A stretch of DNA of 64,000 nucleotides, from positions 138,005,001-138,069,000 of the forward strand of contig CM066731.1 in NCBI GenBank assembly GCA_033961575.1, read 5' to 3'. Positions within the stretch are counted from its first letter, which is position 1. Every line of letters begins with the position of its first letter. The notes below the pieces were generated by a model. The model did not search any database and was not told the origin of the DNA. It worked only from the letters and a program-made list of their open reading frames with translations. Shown one piece after another: positions 22,271 through 33,700 of the stretch. A program made the position numbers and the translations under genes. This DNA is from Aselliscus stoliczkanus. Lineage: Eukaryota; Chordata; Mammalia; Chiroptera; Hipposideridae.

Positions 22271-23419
22271 ATTTGTTTTATTATTGTATAGTTAATGCAT
22301 GGGGCAAACTATGCACCCAATAAAATGTCAATGTTTTATTGCAAAATTCTGTAGGTGAGTGATGGTCACAGCCAGAATGCAGTGATCAGAGAAGAGTTAA
22401 TGCGTGTTTTTGCAGCAAGGAAGTTCCTGACCCTGGCTACTCATCTCAGAGATAGTGGATATAGCCATGTGTGACAGAAGCTATTACAGGATTTTGCTCT
22501 TAAAACCTCTCTTACCATTGTTAAATATGCCAAAGACCTTTTTTCACTGTTTTGATCTTTTTGACAGGTTGTTTTCCAGGAAGTGGTTGCTAGGAGCGAA
22601 AGAGTTTTATTATTTAGAGATAAGTGGAGCCTGGATATCTCATCCCCTTAAAAAGTACAAAAAACAAAACACCAAACCTACAGTAATTGACTTGAAAATT
22701 ATTTTTGTGACACTATTTGTACCAGTCCACCTGCTTTCTATTTACTTGTGGTTATTTCCTTTTGCTAATGATTTTCTAAAAGCACACACTAAGGTTCGTA
22801 CCAAAAGACTCTCCTGGAGACTGTTGGAGAAGTCTGATTGCTAGAGCTCTGTAGAGCCAACAGCTGCCTCTAATGACAGTGAGCACGTGCATAGTGAGTG
22901 ACTACAGAGCTCCCTGCCATGGGTTGAGTGCCAGCTGGCTGCACAGCCCCTGAATTACCCTCAAATATAGTTGCCTTTATATTCTGGTAATGTCTACCAC
23001 TGGGAGGAAAACTCCACGGCGCCTGAAGTTGTACCAGCCAAGTTACACACACTGGGACAAGTTCCCACCAAGGCCCTGAGGTTCTTGGCTATGTATCCTC
23101 CTTGCCCCTTCCCATACCATTCTCTAATAGTATCTTTAATTATTAATCTAAATGTGCATGTACCCTTTGTGGCTCTTGCAAAATTGCCATATGCTAGGCA
23201 TTTATAGCTTTTGTCTAGCCACCAGAGTTAAAGGATTCTTTAACCTTGTCTGATGTTTACGGGGTGTCACCTTACAATTCTCATAGTATCTATTGGGAAA
23301 AAATAGACATAAGATTTCATCAGTAAGTGTCAAAATAGCTCCAGATAAAAGCCACAATTGCATGTACCAGTGCTCAGAGTGGCACGTTTGGACCCAGATG
23401 GCATGTTTGAAGTTACTTA

Positions 23420-23545
23420 GTTCAAGATTCCACTTCACAGATGAGGGAACTGAGGCATTGATGGGTGAAGGAATTTGGCCAGGTCAACCAGCTAGGTAAT
23501 GGCCAGGCTGGAGCTAGAACTCCAGTTGCTTAACTCTCAATTCAG
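23420..23545 (-). repeat. MIR-type fragment
   Basis: CACAGATGAGGGAACTGAGG followed by GCTGGAGCTAGAACTCCAG, reverse-orientation MIR. Confidence 0.7.
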
Positions 23546-25149
23546 AAAGCCTTTAGAGATCTATATTATTAAGCTTTCAAATTGTGTTCAGAATTGAATT
23601 AAAATGTATTGGGTTTCTCACTGTGCAAGGACTTGATTTTCCTCTCAACATTTGGGCAGATCCCAGAAAATTACACACCTGAGGTACTTCTCTTGGCCTA
23701 CTTCACAAATTATAGAAGGAAAACTACAACTATGAAGGAGACTAAGTTTATCTATATCTGTTCCTCACCTGCTCTTCTTCCTTTAGTATTCCTCTCAGTG
23801 TTTCCAGGATCTTAAGATACGTATTCCAACCTGTTCATGGGTCCTTGGCCTTACCTTACATGTTTACATTTTGGACAACCCTTCATGTCTAGACCTTTTC
23901 CTATCTCATTTTTCCCTCTGCCTATATGAACTTACCTATGCAGGATATACTACCTCATAGCTCCTCCTTTCAGGCAGTATATTAGCAAAGTTCAGGTGCA
24001 AATCAACAGAAACATTCTCCTGTTTTTGCTTATCATGAGATGCCAAGCTATCACTATTTCAGTCACTCTCTTGGATTAAGATACTATTTCAAGAAACCCC
24101 TGTTAAAGTGCAATATTAGCTAGTGGGGATGGGGGTAAAATTCGTGGAGGCAGTACTGTGTGGAGGCAGTACACCTGCTGGAAATAAAATCTAAGCCTGT
24201 CTCTCTCCAAATTGTAGTCATTTTCCTTAGTGTCATGTCTCTTACGCTAGAAACGTAATAGCATCTGGTGTTCAATACCAAGTGTAACTAATATATACTG
24301 AGGCTGCAGATGTCCCTGGATACTTTTTTCTATCTAGAACACATAGGTCAGTGACTATATAACTGTAAGATTAAATAAAGGATGAATTATGAAAACATCT
24401 TTTTCTTGACTCATATTACATTTGTCAACTTTAACGTTAGTTGTGGAAATAAAAACAGCTAGTCAGAAATCGCATTCAATTGAAAAAGCATAAAACATGT
24501 TAACTTGACTTCACTGATTAAAATATTTTGGACACAAACTTTTCGGTAAGTGGTCATTTTATAAATTGACCTTTATATACGAGTATGCTGACAATAGGAC
24601 TGGCTTCTCCACGATCCAGTGCTCCTTCTTCTATCTTCCTCTCATGTAAGATGGATCAATCAGGACAGAATAAGTTTTGCTCTGGTAACAAATAGCCCCC
24701 GAATCATAGAAGCTTAAACATGACCAAGTTTCTTTCTCTAAACTTAAAGACCCAGGGAGGCAGAGCAGCCACCAGCTTTAAGCATTAACAGTTACAGGGA
24801 CATAAGGAACGCGAGAGGCTAGGAAGAGATTAATGAAAGGTTTGCTTTCATATTTATGTCTGAGATAGTCAAGAGGCAAATAATTTTTTACAAGTTTTTC
24901 AGTTAAATATTAGTCATTCTTACCTTTTGTAAAGCCTTTAGTTCAATGATATTCTCTGTTGGTTACTCTTGAAACATATTTACAGGGTAGCTATATTGCC
25001 TATTTGTTATATCATTTAGCATTGGTTAGGCAAAATTAAATAAAGTTTAAAAGGAACCATTATAAAATGAATATTGCATTTGTAATATTTTCTACATTCA
25101 TAATTGTTGGAGAAAAATAATGGCTTTCAAGATTATGATAAAGCTTCTT

Positions 25150-25690
25150 TTCTTTAATTATGCACTATTTCAAACAGAGAAAAAGAGCAAATATAACCAA
25201 CACCTGTTTTCAACTACCCACATGCCATATTTCCTTCAGATTAAAACAATTTTTAAAAAAATCAATCATTACAGATACAGTTGAAGCTCTCTCTGTATAT
25301 CTTTTCAATCCCATTCCCCATTATATATCCCCAGAGATAATAACCACTACACTGGATTTGATGTTTATCACACCTATGCACATTTGAAACTTTTAAACCA
25401 CGTATGTATAAATCTATAAATATTGTTTTGTATGTTTTACAATGTTATAATCATTGTATCATAAGATACATATCCTTCTGCAATTTGTCTTTTTTTCAAC
25501 ACTGTTTTTGAGACATCCATTTTAATACATAATACTGGGGATCACTAAATTTAAGTAATTTATGTTTCCCCAATATATGAAAATACAGCATTTTAATCCA
25601 CTCTCCTACTGATAATCATCTAGTCTGTTTCTACAGAGATATTTTATACATCACAGTTTGTTTTACTATCTGGGGTGCATATGAATAAAT
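25150..25690 (-). mobile_element. old LINE-1 3'-end fragment
   Basis: Diverged match to the 3' UTR of old L1 (CATTACAGATACAGTTGAAG, later ATCCTTCTGCAATTTGTC and GAGACATCCATTTTAATACA) in antisense orientation. The 75-residue open frame at 25160 lies inside it and is not a gene. Confidence 0.55.
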
Positions 25691-27589
25691 TTCTGCCTTA
25701 GAACACACCATGTGGCGTTGTCACTATGAGAAGCAGTTCTATCACAAATCAACATTTCTTTTGTAGAGCTGTTTATTGTGACTTATCATTGGAGAGAAGG
25801 AATCACATGTTAGCTGTAAATGTAAGATGCTTGAAAAGTAAATATATAGTTTGAGGAACTCATGCTATACAAAGGATGAATATTGATTCTTTTTTTAGTC
25901 TGGAATATCAAAATACATTACTGTGTACTCTGATGCTTTTTATAAAATGTCTGAATTGGATTTTGCTACATAAATCATGATTTCAGTGGAGTTTAGTAAT
26001 TGGTTTCTGAATTGGTAATAAGATCTTATCATTGGATGAACATAAATAGTCAAAAGTCCAGTCTCATTTTTCTTTTTCAGGGTTTAAATGTGACAAATTT
26101 CAGATGTTGAACCAACATTAGATTTCATAGCATAAAAACAACATAGCATAATTGATACAGAGCACATACTTCAAATCACTGTTAATTTTTCCCAATTAAA
26201 GTGCTCAACTACATATGGCATATTGAAATACAAACTAAACATCTACCTGAACTTTGGTTTTAATCGTCCCTGAAAGAGAATGCCTATTCTGAATATGTCT
26301 ATTGTTACTGTCCTCTCAGTGGTATTGTTTCAACTGCTCTGGAGGTCCACCGACTGCCTATCTTTCAGAGTTCTCAAATACTCTTTGTAATCCATACTTA
26401 TCTCATGGCTGTCAAGTCTTCTTCATTCAAGTTGGATGGTATATTGGTTAACCTAAGTTAAGCACTTCTATGGTAATAACCCCCAAAGTGAAATTATTTA
26501 CAGTAAGGTTTATTTCTCTTTATGTAGTCAGTCACAGTCACCTTCAGCTTTGTTCCATCTTTCTGGGACCCAGGCAAAGCAGCATCCCCTCATTGGGACA
26601 TGCGGTTCTTGTTGCAAAAGGAAAAGAGAGATGACAGAACCATGCAATTATTCTTAAAGCTTCTACTCAGCATTGCTATACATCACTTTCTTTCACATTT
26701 CAAGGCGTAAGGCCAAGCCTGCCATTCAATATGGGGAGGTAAAGTCTTCCCAAAGGGAGGAACAAAAATATTTGGGAAGAGTAATGCAATCTACCAGAGG
26801 TTGTTTTCATTCTCAAACAAGTATCCTTTTGACTGACTTTTGGACTATTTATAAAATAAAATTTTTTTAGGTTTTGCTAATATACAAGTAAGAATTTCTT
26901 ATCTCTGGGCTGGGGTTTAGTTCAATTTGATATTTTCTATGAATTTCCAAAAAAATAAGAATTAAAGTAACTGAATAATTAATACATATCTGGAGGATTT
27001 ATGCATATAATTGTGATCTAAGTATAAACAACATTAACTTATAAACTGAGGTAATTGAAATCTTTACCATATCACTCTGAATGAAGGAAAAATAACTGAT
27101 TACCACCCATTTCAGCTATCAGGAAACACTCAAAAAGAATTTCATGTTAGAATTTCATAGTTAGAATTTTAAACAAGACCATTCAAATAGTTTCTTCAAA
27201 TGTGATGAAAAATCTCTCACCACTTTTGTGTGATGTTGCAAGGAAAAGAATTCTAATTTAATGTACATAGGTAGCAAATAATAGATTTTTAGATTTAATT
27301 GTATATGACATGTACATCCAGGCTAGTTTTGTTTGTTTTCTCCGGCAGTTCTTTGTTTAGGACTTTCTAAAAGTTATTTGTAAATAGCTGGTATCTTGGG
27401 CACCGATCCTAGCTTTGCTTAATCTGTTTTTTGCAGTAGCCTCTATTTCAAAACGTTTTGGAAATTCTTGGTTTGTTTTCTAAAAATGAAGTAAGCAAAT
27501 GAACTCATTTTAGGGAGCTAGTTTCTTCCTAAGTGATATTTTATGATTAGATATTTTAAAACAATTCCCTGTTTAGCTTTTCAATAACA

Positions 27590-27740
27590 GACATGGCAAC
27601 TATTATAGCTAATACTTACAGAGTGCTACTGTCATTGTTCTAAGTGCTTTAGAACAATGTATTGACTCATTTAATCCTCACAACAACACTATGCGATAAG
27701 ACACCAATATTATCCCCATTTTACAGATGAGGGATTTATA
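27590..27740 (-). repeat. MIR-type fragment
   Basis: TTTAATCCTCACAACAACAC followed by ATCCCCATTTTACAGATGAG, a typical reverse-orientation MIR core. Confidence 0.75.
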
Positions 27741-28769
27741 ATACTTATTTTAATACGGATCTAAATTCAGCTTTTGAAAAATAAGTCATGTTAAACAAGG
27801 TTTATCAGTGAGCCTAGGAAGTTGGCCAGTTAAAGCAGGAAATGAGCAGAAGAAAGGGAAGTAGTAGCAGAAGCTTGTTTAGAGGTTTCCTAAACCTTAT
27901 TCTATTCTCTAAATAGAAAAATCCAAACAAACAAAAACGTATGCAATCCTTTTAAGCTGTTAGTCAAAGAAGAATTATTTTCTATTTAGCTCTACATCAA
28001 CAAATAATAATAACCTTTTAGTTTTTGTGAAGGGCAAGATCTAGAATTTATATATAAGTTACATTATGATCTTGAAACATTAGCCTTTTCTAATCTTCAA
28101 AAGAACATAGAAGCTCAAAAACTATGCTTCTAGGTAGAATAGAAACAAAGTGCATACATTCCAATTTTTCTTTTGTATGGTTGAGTTCCTTCTCAATGAC
28201 TATGAGACCATAACCCATTGTAAAATAGCTGCATTCATCTTAGTAACGAAGAGAAAGTCTAAGAGTAGCTCTGACAAGCCAGCTGCATGTTCATCTAGAG
28301 AGCCATTTTCTATTTGTAGGTATTTTGGTGGACTATACACTGTATGTCTATAAAATGTTTTTTATAGGGATAGATTTTGTTTATAGGTTTGCTTTTTATA
28401 TTTGTTAAGTATACTATAAAGTAGTTAAACCTGTAACCGCTGGGAAGAATTTTCATAGAAAAATTACAGAAACTAAGAAAAAATACAAGAGGAAAATAAT
28501 AACTGGATCTGTCAATAGCTCCGATGTGGTTGGAAAAAAGGCAGTCAAAATTGATAACCAGTTATAGATAAGACATGGGAAAATATTCGGGTTTATGTCA
28601 TTAGTAAGTCAGACTGGAAAAGTTAGGTGACAGTATTTGTTACCTTTCCTCCAAAACTTGGTAATTCCTTTTCCCAAATATATTATTACTTCGACTTATC
28701 AAATTTTAGTGACAGTAACATTAAGTAGTAATAAAAGCCGTCTAAGTAATTTGCAATTCTTTTTTTTTT

Positions 28770-28925
28770 TTAAATGTGATTAAGTGCTTTACACAATAGC
28801 TTTATCCATGTTCTTCCGGTTAAAGAGCGGATAGAAGAAACTTAAACATGGCAAAACCGTGATATGCCAAAGGTCACATAACCTGTAGGTACAGCCAGAT
28901 TTCCTAATTATTAAACTAGTGCAAT
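28770..28925 (-). repeat. MIR-type fragment
   Basis: TTAAGTGCTTTACACAATAG and CCAAAGGTCACATAACCTGT are recognisable MIR segments, diverged. Confidence 0.5.
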
Positions 28926-29849
28926 ATTTTAAGATTCATTAGATTACTAAATCCGGTGATTAGTTAACGATGCACCTGACACACACCCTTTCCATGTCAC
29001 AAAACTCATCCCATTAATCTTTGTGGGTCTTTGCATTTAAACCTATTTGTTTCAGGAAATCAACTAAAAACATTTTTGTCGTGGAATGGAGTGTATATGT
29101 AGGCTCAGAGAAAAAAGAGTTTACCAGATTTTGCTCGTTTTTACAGGTCCAAAGGATAAAACGATATTAGGCTGAGATGATTTAGAGAACCAGTATCCAG
29201 ATGCTTCCATGTTAATATGCTGAAGCAGCTTTCAAAATAGAAAAATAGTTCCATTTTGCTTTCAAGCAAATTAGTGTTGAGGGAATCATTGCTATTCAAA
29301 CCTATTTTTGAGGTATTGGTGTACATTAAAAAAAAATTTTTTTTAAAGGAAAGCAGCGAATGGCCTTATATTCTGGAATTTCCCACTCTCTTCACCCTCC
29401 TCAGGACTGCAACCTTCCAAATGACTAAGTCGCATAGCTGAAAGGATTTTGCTCATTTTTTCCAAAACACTTCACATCTGGGTAGTCGCCAACCATGGAA
29501 AGTTTCAAGTCAATGTAACAGTTGGGAGAGGGACGAGGCTCGTCTGGGGCCACCCTTCGTGGGACCGCGGCCCTCCCAGGCGTCGTCCCACGCCCCTACC
29601 CGATCGTGGGGGGCCAGCTGCACGTTTGGACCAGCCGAGCTCCGGCCAGCACAGCCCCTCAGCTGCAGAGGCTCTTGCCCATCAGTCTCCCCTGCAGTTT
29701 GAGGTCCCAGAGTCCACCCGCTTGGTGAAAGGTGAGACTCCTGAGCACCCAGTTCCCAAATAGTGAACCCTCAGGGCTGGTAAAAGGAGCAAAGGGACTG
29801 CTCTGGAGCCCGCCCGGCCTATGGAGCCTCACACGTCAGTTTGACTCCT

Positions 29850-29960
29850 CTCCCGCCCCTAGCCAGTCCCCCCGCCCGACTCATCAAGCCCCAAGCGCCC
29901 GAGAGAAATTTGACTGCTCCAGGCACCAATCAGAAGAGAGGTCGAGAATGTGAGCCAATC
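29850..29960 (+). promoter_or_regulatory. GLS core promoter: GC boxes and two CCAAT boxes
   Basis: GC boxes (CCCGCCCC near 29852, CCCCGCCCG near 29870) precede two CCAATCAGA motifs at 29926-29930 and 29955-29959, 29 bp apart on the same strand. That is typical of paired NF-Y sites. No TATA box is visible, in keeping with a CpG-island promoter. The transcription start is not identifiable by eye; an origin between about 29980 and 30060 is inferred. Confidence 0.6.
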
Positions 29961-30019
29961 AGAATCGGCTAAGTGGGCAAGCCGCCGGCGTCCTCCCGCC
30001 CCAGAAGGGCGAGCGCGGA

Positions 30020-30286
30020 ATGTCTCCAGCCTTCCCTGACGCCTCAGCCTCAGTGCGGAGCGCTCGGCGGAGAGAGAAGAAGCGGCCACAGGCAGCCTCC
30101 GGGGCAGCAGCAGCAGCGGCAGCGGCAGCGGCGGCGGCGGCGGCTGTGGACACTGGAACCACACCCACACTCACGTCGCTGCCCCTGCCCTCACTTGCCT
30201 TCTCGCGGTCCCGCGGGAGAACGCATCCCCGAAGAGCGGCCGCCCACGCCCCGAGCATCCTCCCGTGGGGCTCCGGCACGGACTGA
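30020..30286 (+). other. possible upstream ORF in GLS 5' UTR (polyalanine through GCA repeat)
   Basis: ATG at 30020 opens an 88-codon frame that reads the GCA/GCG repeat as 14 consecutive alanines. It ends at TGA 30284-30286, nine bases before the GLS start and in the same frame. Whether it is translated depends on transcription starting upstream of 30020, which the sequence does not settle. No domain is present. Listed as a candidate regulatory reading frame, not as a gene. Confidence 0.35.
30104..30145 (+). repeat. GCA/GCG triplet repeat in GLS 5' UTR
   Basis: Four GCA units followed by alternating GCG/GCA, then five GCG units and GCT. It starts 192 bases upstream of the GLS ATG. Human GLS has a GCA repeat at about -212 whose large expansion silences the gene and causes glutaminase deficiency. 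The position and unit match; here the pure GCA part is short and interrupted. Confidence 0.85.
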
Positions 30287-30295
30287 CTGGGCGGC

Positions 30296-30705
30296 ATGAT
30301 GCGGCTTCGAGGCTCAGCGACGCTGCGGGACCTGCTCCTGCGGCCGCCCGCCCCCGCCAGCGCGGCTCTGAAGCGGGTGCAGCCCCTCGCCACCCTGTGC
30401 CGGCGCGCCCGGGGAGGGGGACTGGAGGCCGCTGGGCCCGCGGCCGCAGCGCGGATCCACCCGTGGTGGGGCGGGGGCGGGCGGCCGGCGGGGCCCCTGG
30501 CCCGGGGCCTGTCCAGCTCCCCGTCTGAGATTCTGCAGGAGCTGGGCAAGGGGGGCACGCAGCCGCAGCAGCAGCAGCAGCAGCAGCAGCCGCCCGGGGC
30601 GTCGCCGCCCGCGGCCCCGCCGGCGCCCGGCCCCAAGGACGGCCCCGGGGAGACGGACGCGCTCGGCAGCAGCGAGGCCAAGGAGCTTGTGGCCTCAGGC
30701 GAAAA
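30296..30705 (+). CDS. GLS: GLS coding exon 1: mitochondrial targeting region with polyglutamine tract
   Basis: Encodes residues 1-136 plus two bases of Asn137. The start is ATGATG, with an in-frame TGA twelve bases upstream (30284-30286) that rules out a longer N terminus. The first ~40 residues are rich in Arg, Leu and Ala without acidic residues ([20 protein letters not shown]), as in a mitochondrial presequence. WWGGGG and [18 protein letters not shown] match human GLS; the mature protein is expected to begin near GLSSS. Residues around 90-100 are TQP followed by eight glutamines and PP, where human GLS has only THPQPG. The donor is AA|GTGAGT. Confidence 0.96.
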
Positions 30706-33700
30706 GTGAGTGTGTCCGCGAGGCGCAGGCGGCCTCGCTCCGCTTGGGGCCCGCGCCCGGGAGGGGGCCCGTGGGGGGGCGGGCTGGGAGCTGAGGCTCG
30801 AGAAAGGGAAAGAAAAGAGATGCGGGGCGGCCTGCGCCGTCTGCGCCATGTGATTAGGCCCGGCCGCGCCCGCGCCCCTCCGCGGGGCCCTCACTTCCCT
30901 TCCCCGCCCCCGGCGCCGGCCGCCGGCGTGGAGCCGTGCAGGGGCCGCTCTGCTCCCCCACCAGCCTGCCCGCCGCCGCCCGCCCCGGCGCGGTGCCCGC
31001 CTGGCCCACGCCGCGCGCCCCGGCCCGCCCTTCGTGGGGGATGCCACACGGACGTCTCTCCTGCGTGACATTTAGGAGTCGGGGGCTGAACAAAGCCGGA
31101 GCCTTCCTGACTAGGTGGCTTTTCCAGGCTCGAGTTTCCTCCCTGCCCTCCGTCGCGCTCTTTGGGAGCTGAACATGGCAGCGTCTTTTCAGTATTTCTG
31201 GAGGGGCTTCTTCAGGCGCGTGGGTGTAGCCGTCCGTGGCACCGGAAACAATGTTTCCGAAGCGAGACGAAGAGGAAAAGGGTCACGTGGCCGAGAAGAT
31301 GCGGCCCTCAGTACCGACCACCTGTGTGCGCTGGGGACTGGCTTTGGCCTGTCCCGATGGCTTGCTTGAGATGCACAAGTTTTTGAAAATAAAAGTCAGA
31401 GAGTAGCCACAGGGAAATGTGACGGGTAAACCATTAACTGCAAAATGCGAGCTCGGTCGCTTTTGTGCCTTAAATTGGGATAGGAGGTTCACTCGTCTAT
31501 ACCGCCTACCAGGTTAGTCTTTTTTTTCTTACCCACTATGCGAAGCAGTGTCCTGGATATTTTGTCTTGGGTAATGTAAAAGGACAAATTGTTGTCCAGG
31601 TGCGGGGACAAATTTACCTGGCTGCTTTTTTATTTTTTATTTTTATACCCTACTATTTTTCTGACATTGTACTGACATGATGTGACCCGTTTGGCCTCCC
31701 TTTGACTGTCTCCAGAGCCCCAGAGTATCTTATGCCAAACGGAAAGTGGAGTTCTTATAGTGCTTTTTCATCTCAGGTCTGCTTAATGTGTACTGTAATT
31801 GAAGTTGGCACCTTCCTAAAAACGTTCCAAGCTAAGTTTGCCCAGACTCAAAAAGTGTTTTTTGTTTTTTTTTAAAGTCACTTGGTGCTGGGCAAAATTT
31901 GTGGAATTCTGTGATAATGCTTTTCTGCCACAGAGTAGCCTACGTGGGCAGGTCATTTAATAGCTTCAGTTAGATGGCTCAAATCTCTTTAAGATCTGAA
32001 AAGCTAAACTTTTGTTAAATTTCTACCTCTAATATTTTTTAGGGACTAGAGTGTGTATGCTCAATCTCATCTGGTACTCATTTTTACCTTATCTGGTTTA
32101 CTAGGCAGGTAACTAGATTAAATAACTGTTCCCAGAGTTACTGAATTGCAAAATGCAATTATTAGCATTTAAAAGTTGTCCTTAAAGGCTAAAGGATGGG
32201 AACTGCTTATTGACAGCCCTACATAAAAAAAGATCCTGTCCTGTCTCCCCCAGCCCACATAGAAAATCAGTCTAGGCAGAGAATCCTTCAAGAATACTTG
32301 CTCAGATGCCCTGGGAGTTAATAGCTAGACTGGCCCAGGAGCAATCCAAGTATTAGCATATCTCACATATAGTGGGTTCTGTTCCACACTACCGTAATAA
32401 AGTGAGTATTGTAATGAAAAGTGAGTTGTAATTTTTGCTGGTGGAGGATCTTTCCTTCAGTTTGTTTTTTTTAAAGCAACACTGTGAAGTACAATAAAGC
32501 AAAGTGCAATAAAATGAGATATACTTGTAGGTGATAATTTCGAGAGCTTTCAATCAAGGATTTCAAGAGTGAACCCCACCTGTCTCCAATTTACATATGA
32601 AGTGAAGAGCACTGACCTCAAGGTTGTAAAAACATTTTTAAAATCTGGTTGCAGATTATATTCTCTGTATGACCAGGTCTCCAAATGTAGCTTTCCTCCT
32701 TTGACTCCTTCCATTTTGCCTTTATGTGATAAACACTACTCTTATTCTGGGAGGTAAGCTTCTAGTTGATCCTGTTATCCTTTCTAATGCTTAGCATTCA
32801 AAGCACAGGTCATCCCTCAGTCAGCGAGCCACCTGGAATACCAGCACTCACTCAGGACTGCCAGGTTTTTTATAGAGGATTATTAAAAGAAATAGCCAGG
32901 TGAAAAATGAGTTAACATTTTATAAAGGGCTTGGAACAATATTTGGCATGTGTTAAATACAACATAACTTTAAAAAAAAAAAGAATCAGATTGCTTTGTT
33001 TGTTGTAAAACCTGACAAGGACATCAGCCTTTGAATTTTAGGCCCACATGAGAAATTTATTTTGGTTTTTTTAGTTTCTAGAAAAAATTTCTGTTGAGAA
33101 ATTGTATTTATGAAACTCATGCTATGTACCTTTTTGCCCTGCTTACCAGAAAGCTCAGAGTGAATTTAATTCTTAACCATAGCAATTTTATTAGTTCACA
33201 TGGCTGGGATGTTTGCTTTTCCTCCTTTCCTTGGTCTAACTCTGTTTTATTAACTACATCATATTGTGTTCAGGAAGGAGATGGAATGTAAGCAAGTTAT
33301 CTACTTATCTTTTTTTTTTTTTTGAAGCAGTGCCTTTGAACCAGTGTCATTCTAGGCTGTGCCATCTTCTTTATCCAACTTCATTTCTGATTTAGTTTCT
33401 TGGTTTAGGTTAAGATTTCTACTATCTTAAATATCATGAGAAAATGTAATGATCTTCGCTCAGTTTTCCATGTAGTGCTCTTATTTAATTTTGTTACTGT
33501 CATTCTATCATTTTGAAAAACACTTTGCTTGGCTCTCTTCATTTTTTAAGTTGTTCTCTCTGCTTTCCTGATTCTTTTTGGGTTTGTTCACTGGGCAAAC
33601 CCTGAGGCTGAGGCCTTTGCTACTTTTCTTTCCACTTGTCTGCCTTCTCAGCAGCATATCCCTTCTCTCAGCTTTGACTCTCTGTGTAGGTAGTATTTTA

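Larger units (their letters stand above)
15898..29450. other. upstream intergenic region of GLS
   Basis: About 13.5 kb without a recognisable coding exon. It holds old MIR fragments and an old L1 3' piece (listed separately), and diverged interspersed repeats around 21340-21700, 24640-24800 and 26440-26790 that I could not assign to a family. A GC-richer patch sits near 17400-17470. Open frames (for example 17650-17976, 18354-18773, 22455-22844) show no domain, conserved motif or codon pattern that would support a gene. Confidence 0.5.
29520..31250. promoter_or_regulatory. GLS CpG island
   Basis: A sharp rise in G+C and CpG frequency from about 29520 to 31250 in an otherwise A/T-rich window. 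It covers the promoter, 5' UTR, exon 1 and the start of intron 1. The large open frames on both strands here (for example the 370-residue minus-strand frame at 29959-31071) follow from the scarcity of stop codons in GC-rich DNA. Confidence 0.9.

Noticed and set aside
22455..22844. 129-residue open frame with a hydrophobic segment
   Set aside because: No family resemblance; composition matches the A/T-rich surroundings; a chance frame is more likely.
24130..24175. Short direct repeat GTGGAGGCAGTAC
   Set aside because: Two copies only, no associated structure; a local duplication of no clear meaning.
29959..31071. 370-residue open frame on the minus strand across the GLS promoter and exon 1
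   Set aside because: It is antisense to a CpG island, is dominated by Arg, Pro, Gly and Ala, includes the repeats read backwards and has no domain. Stop codons are simply rare in such DNA.
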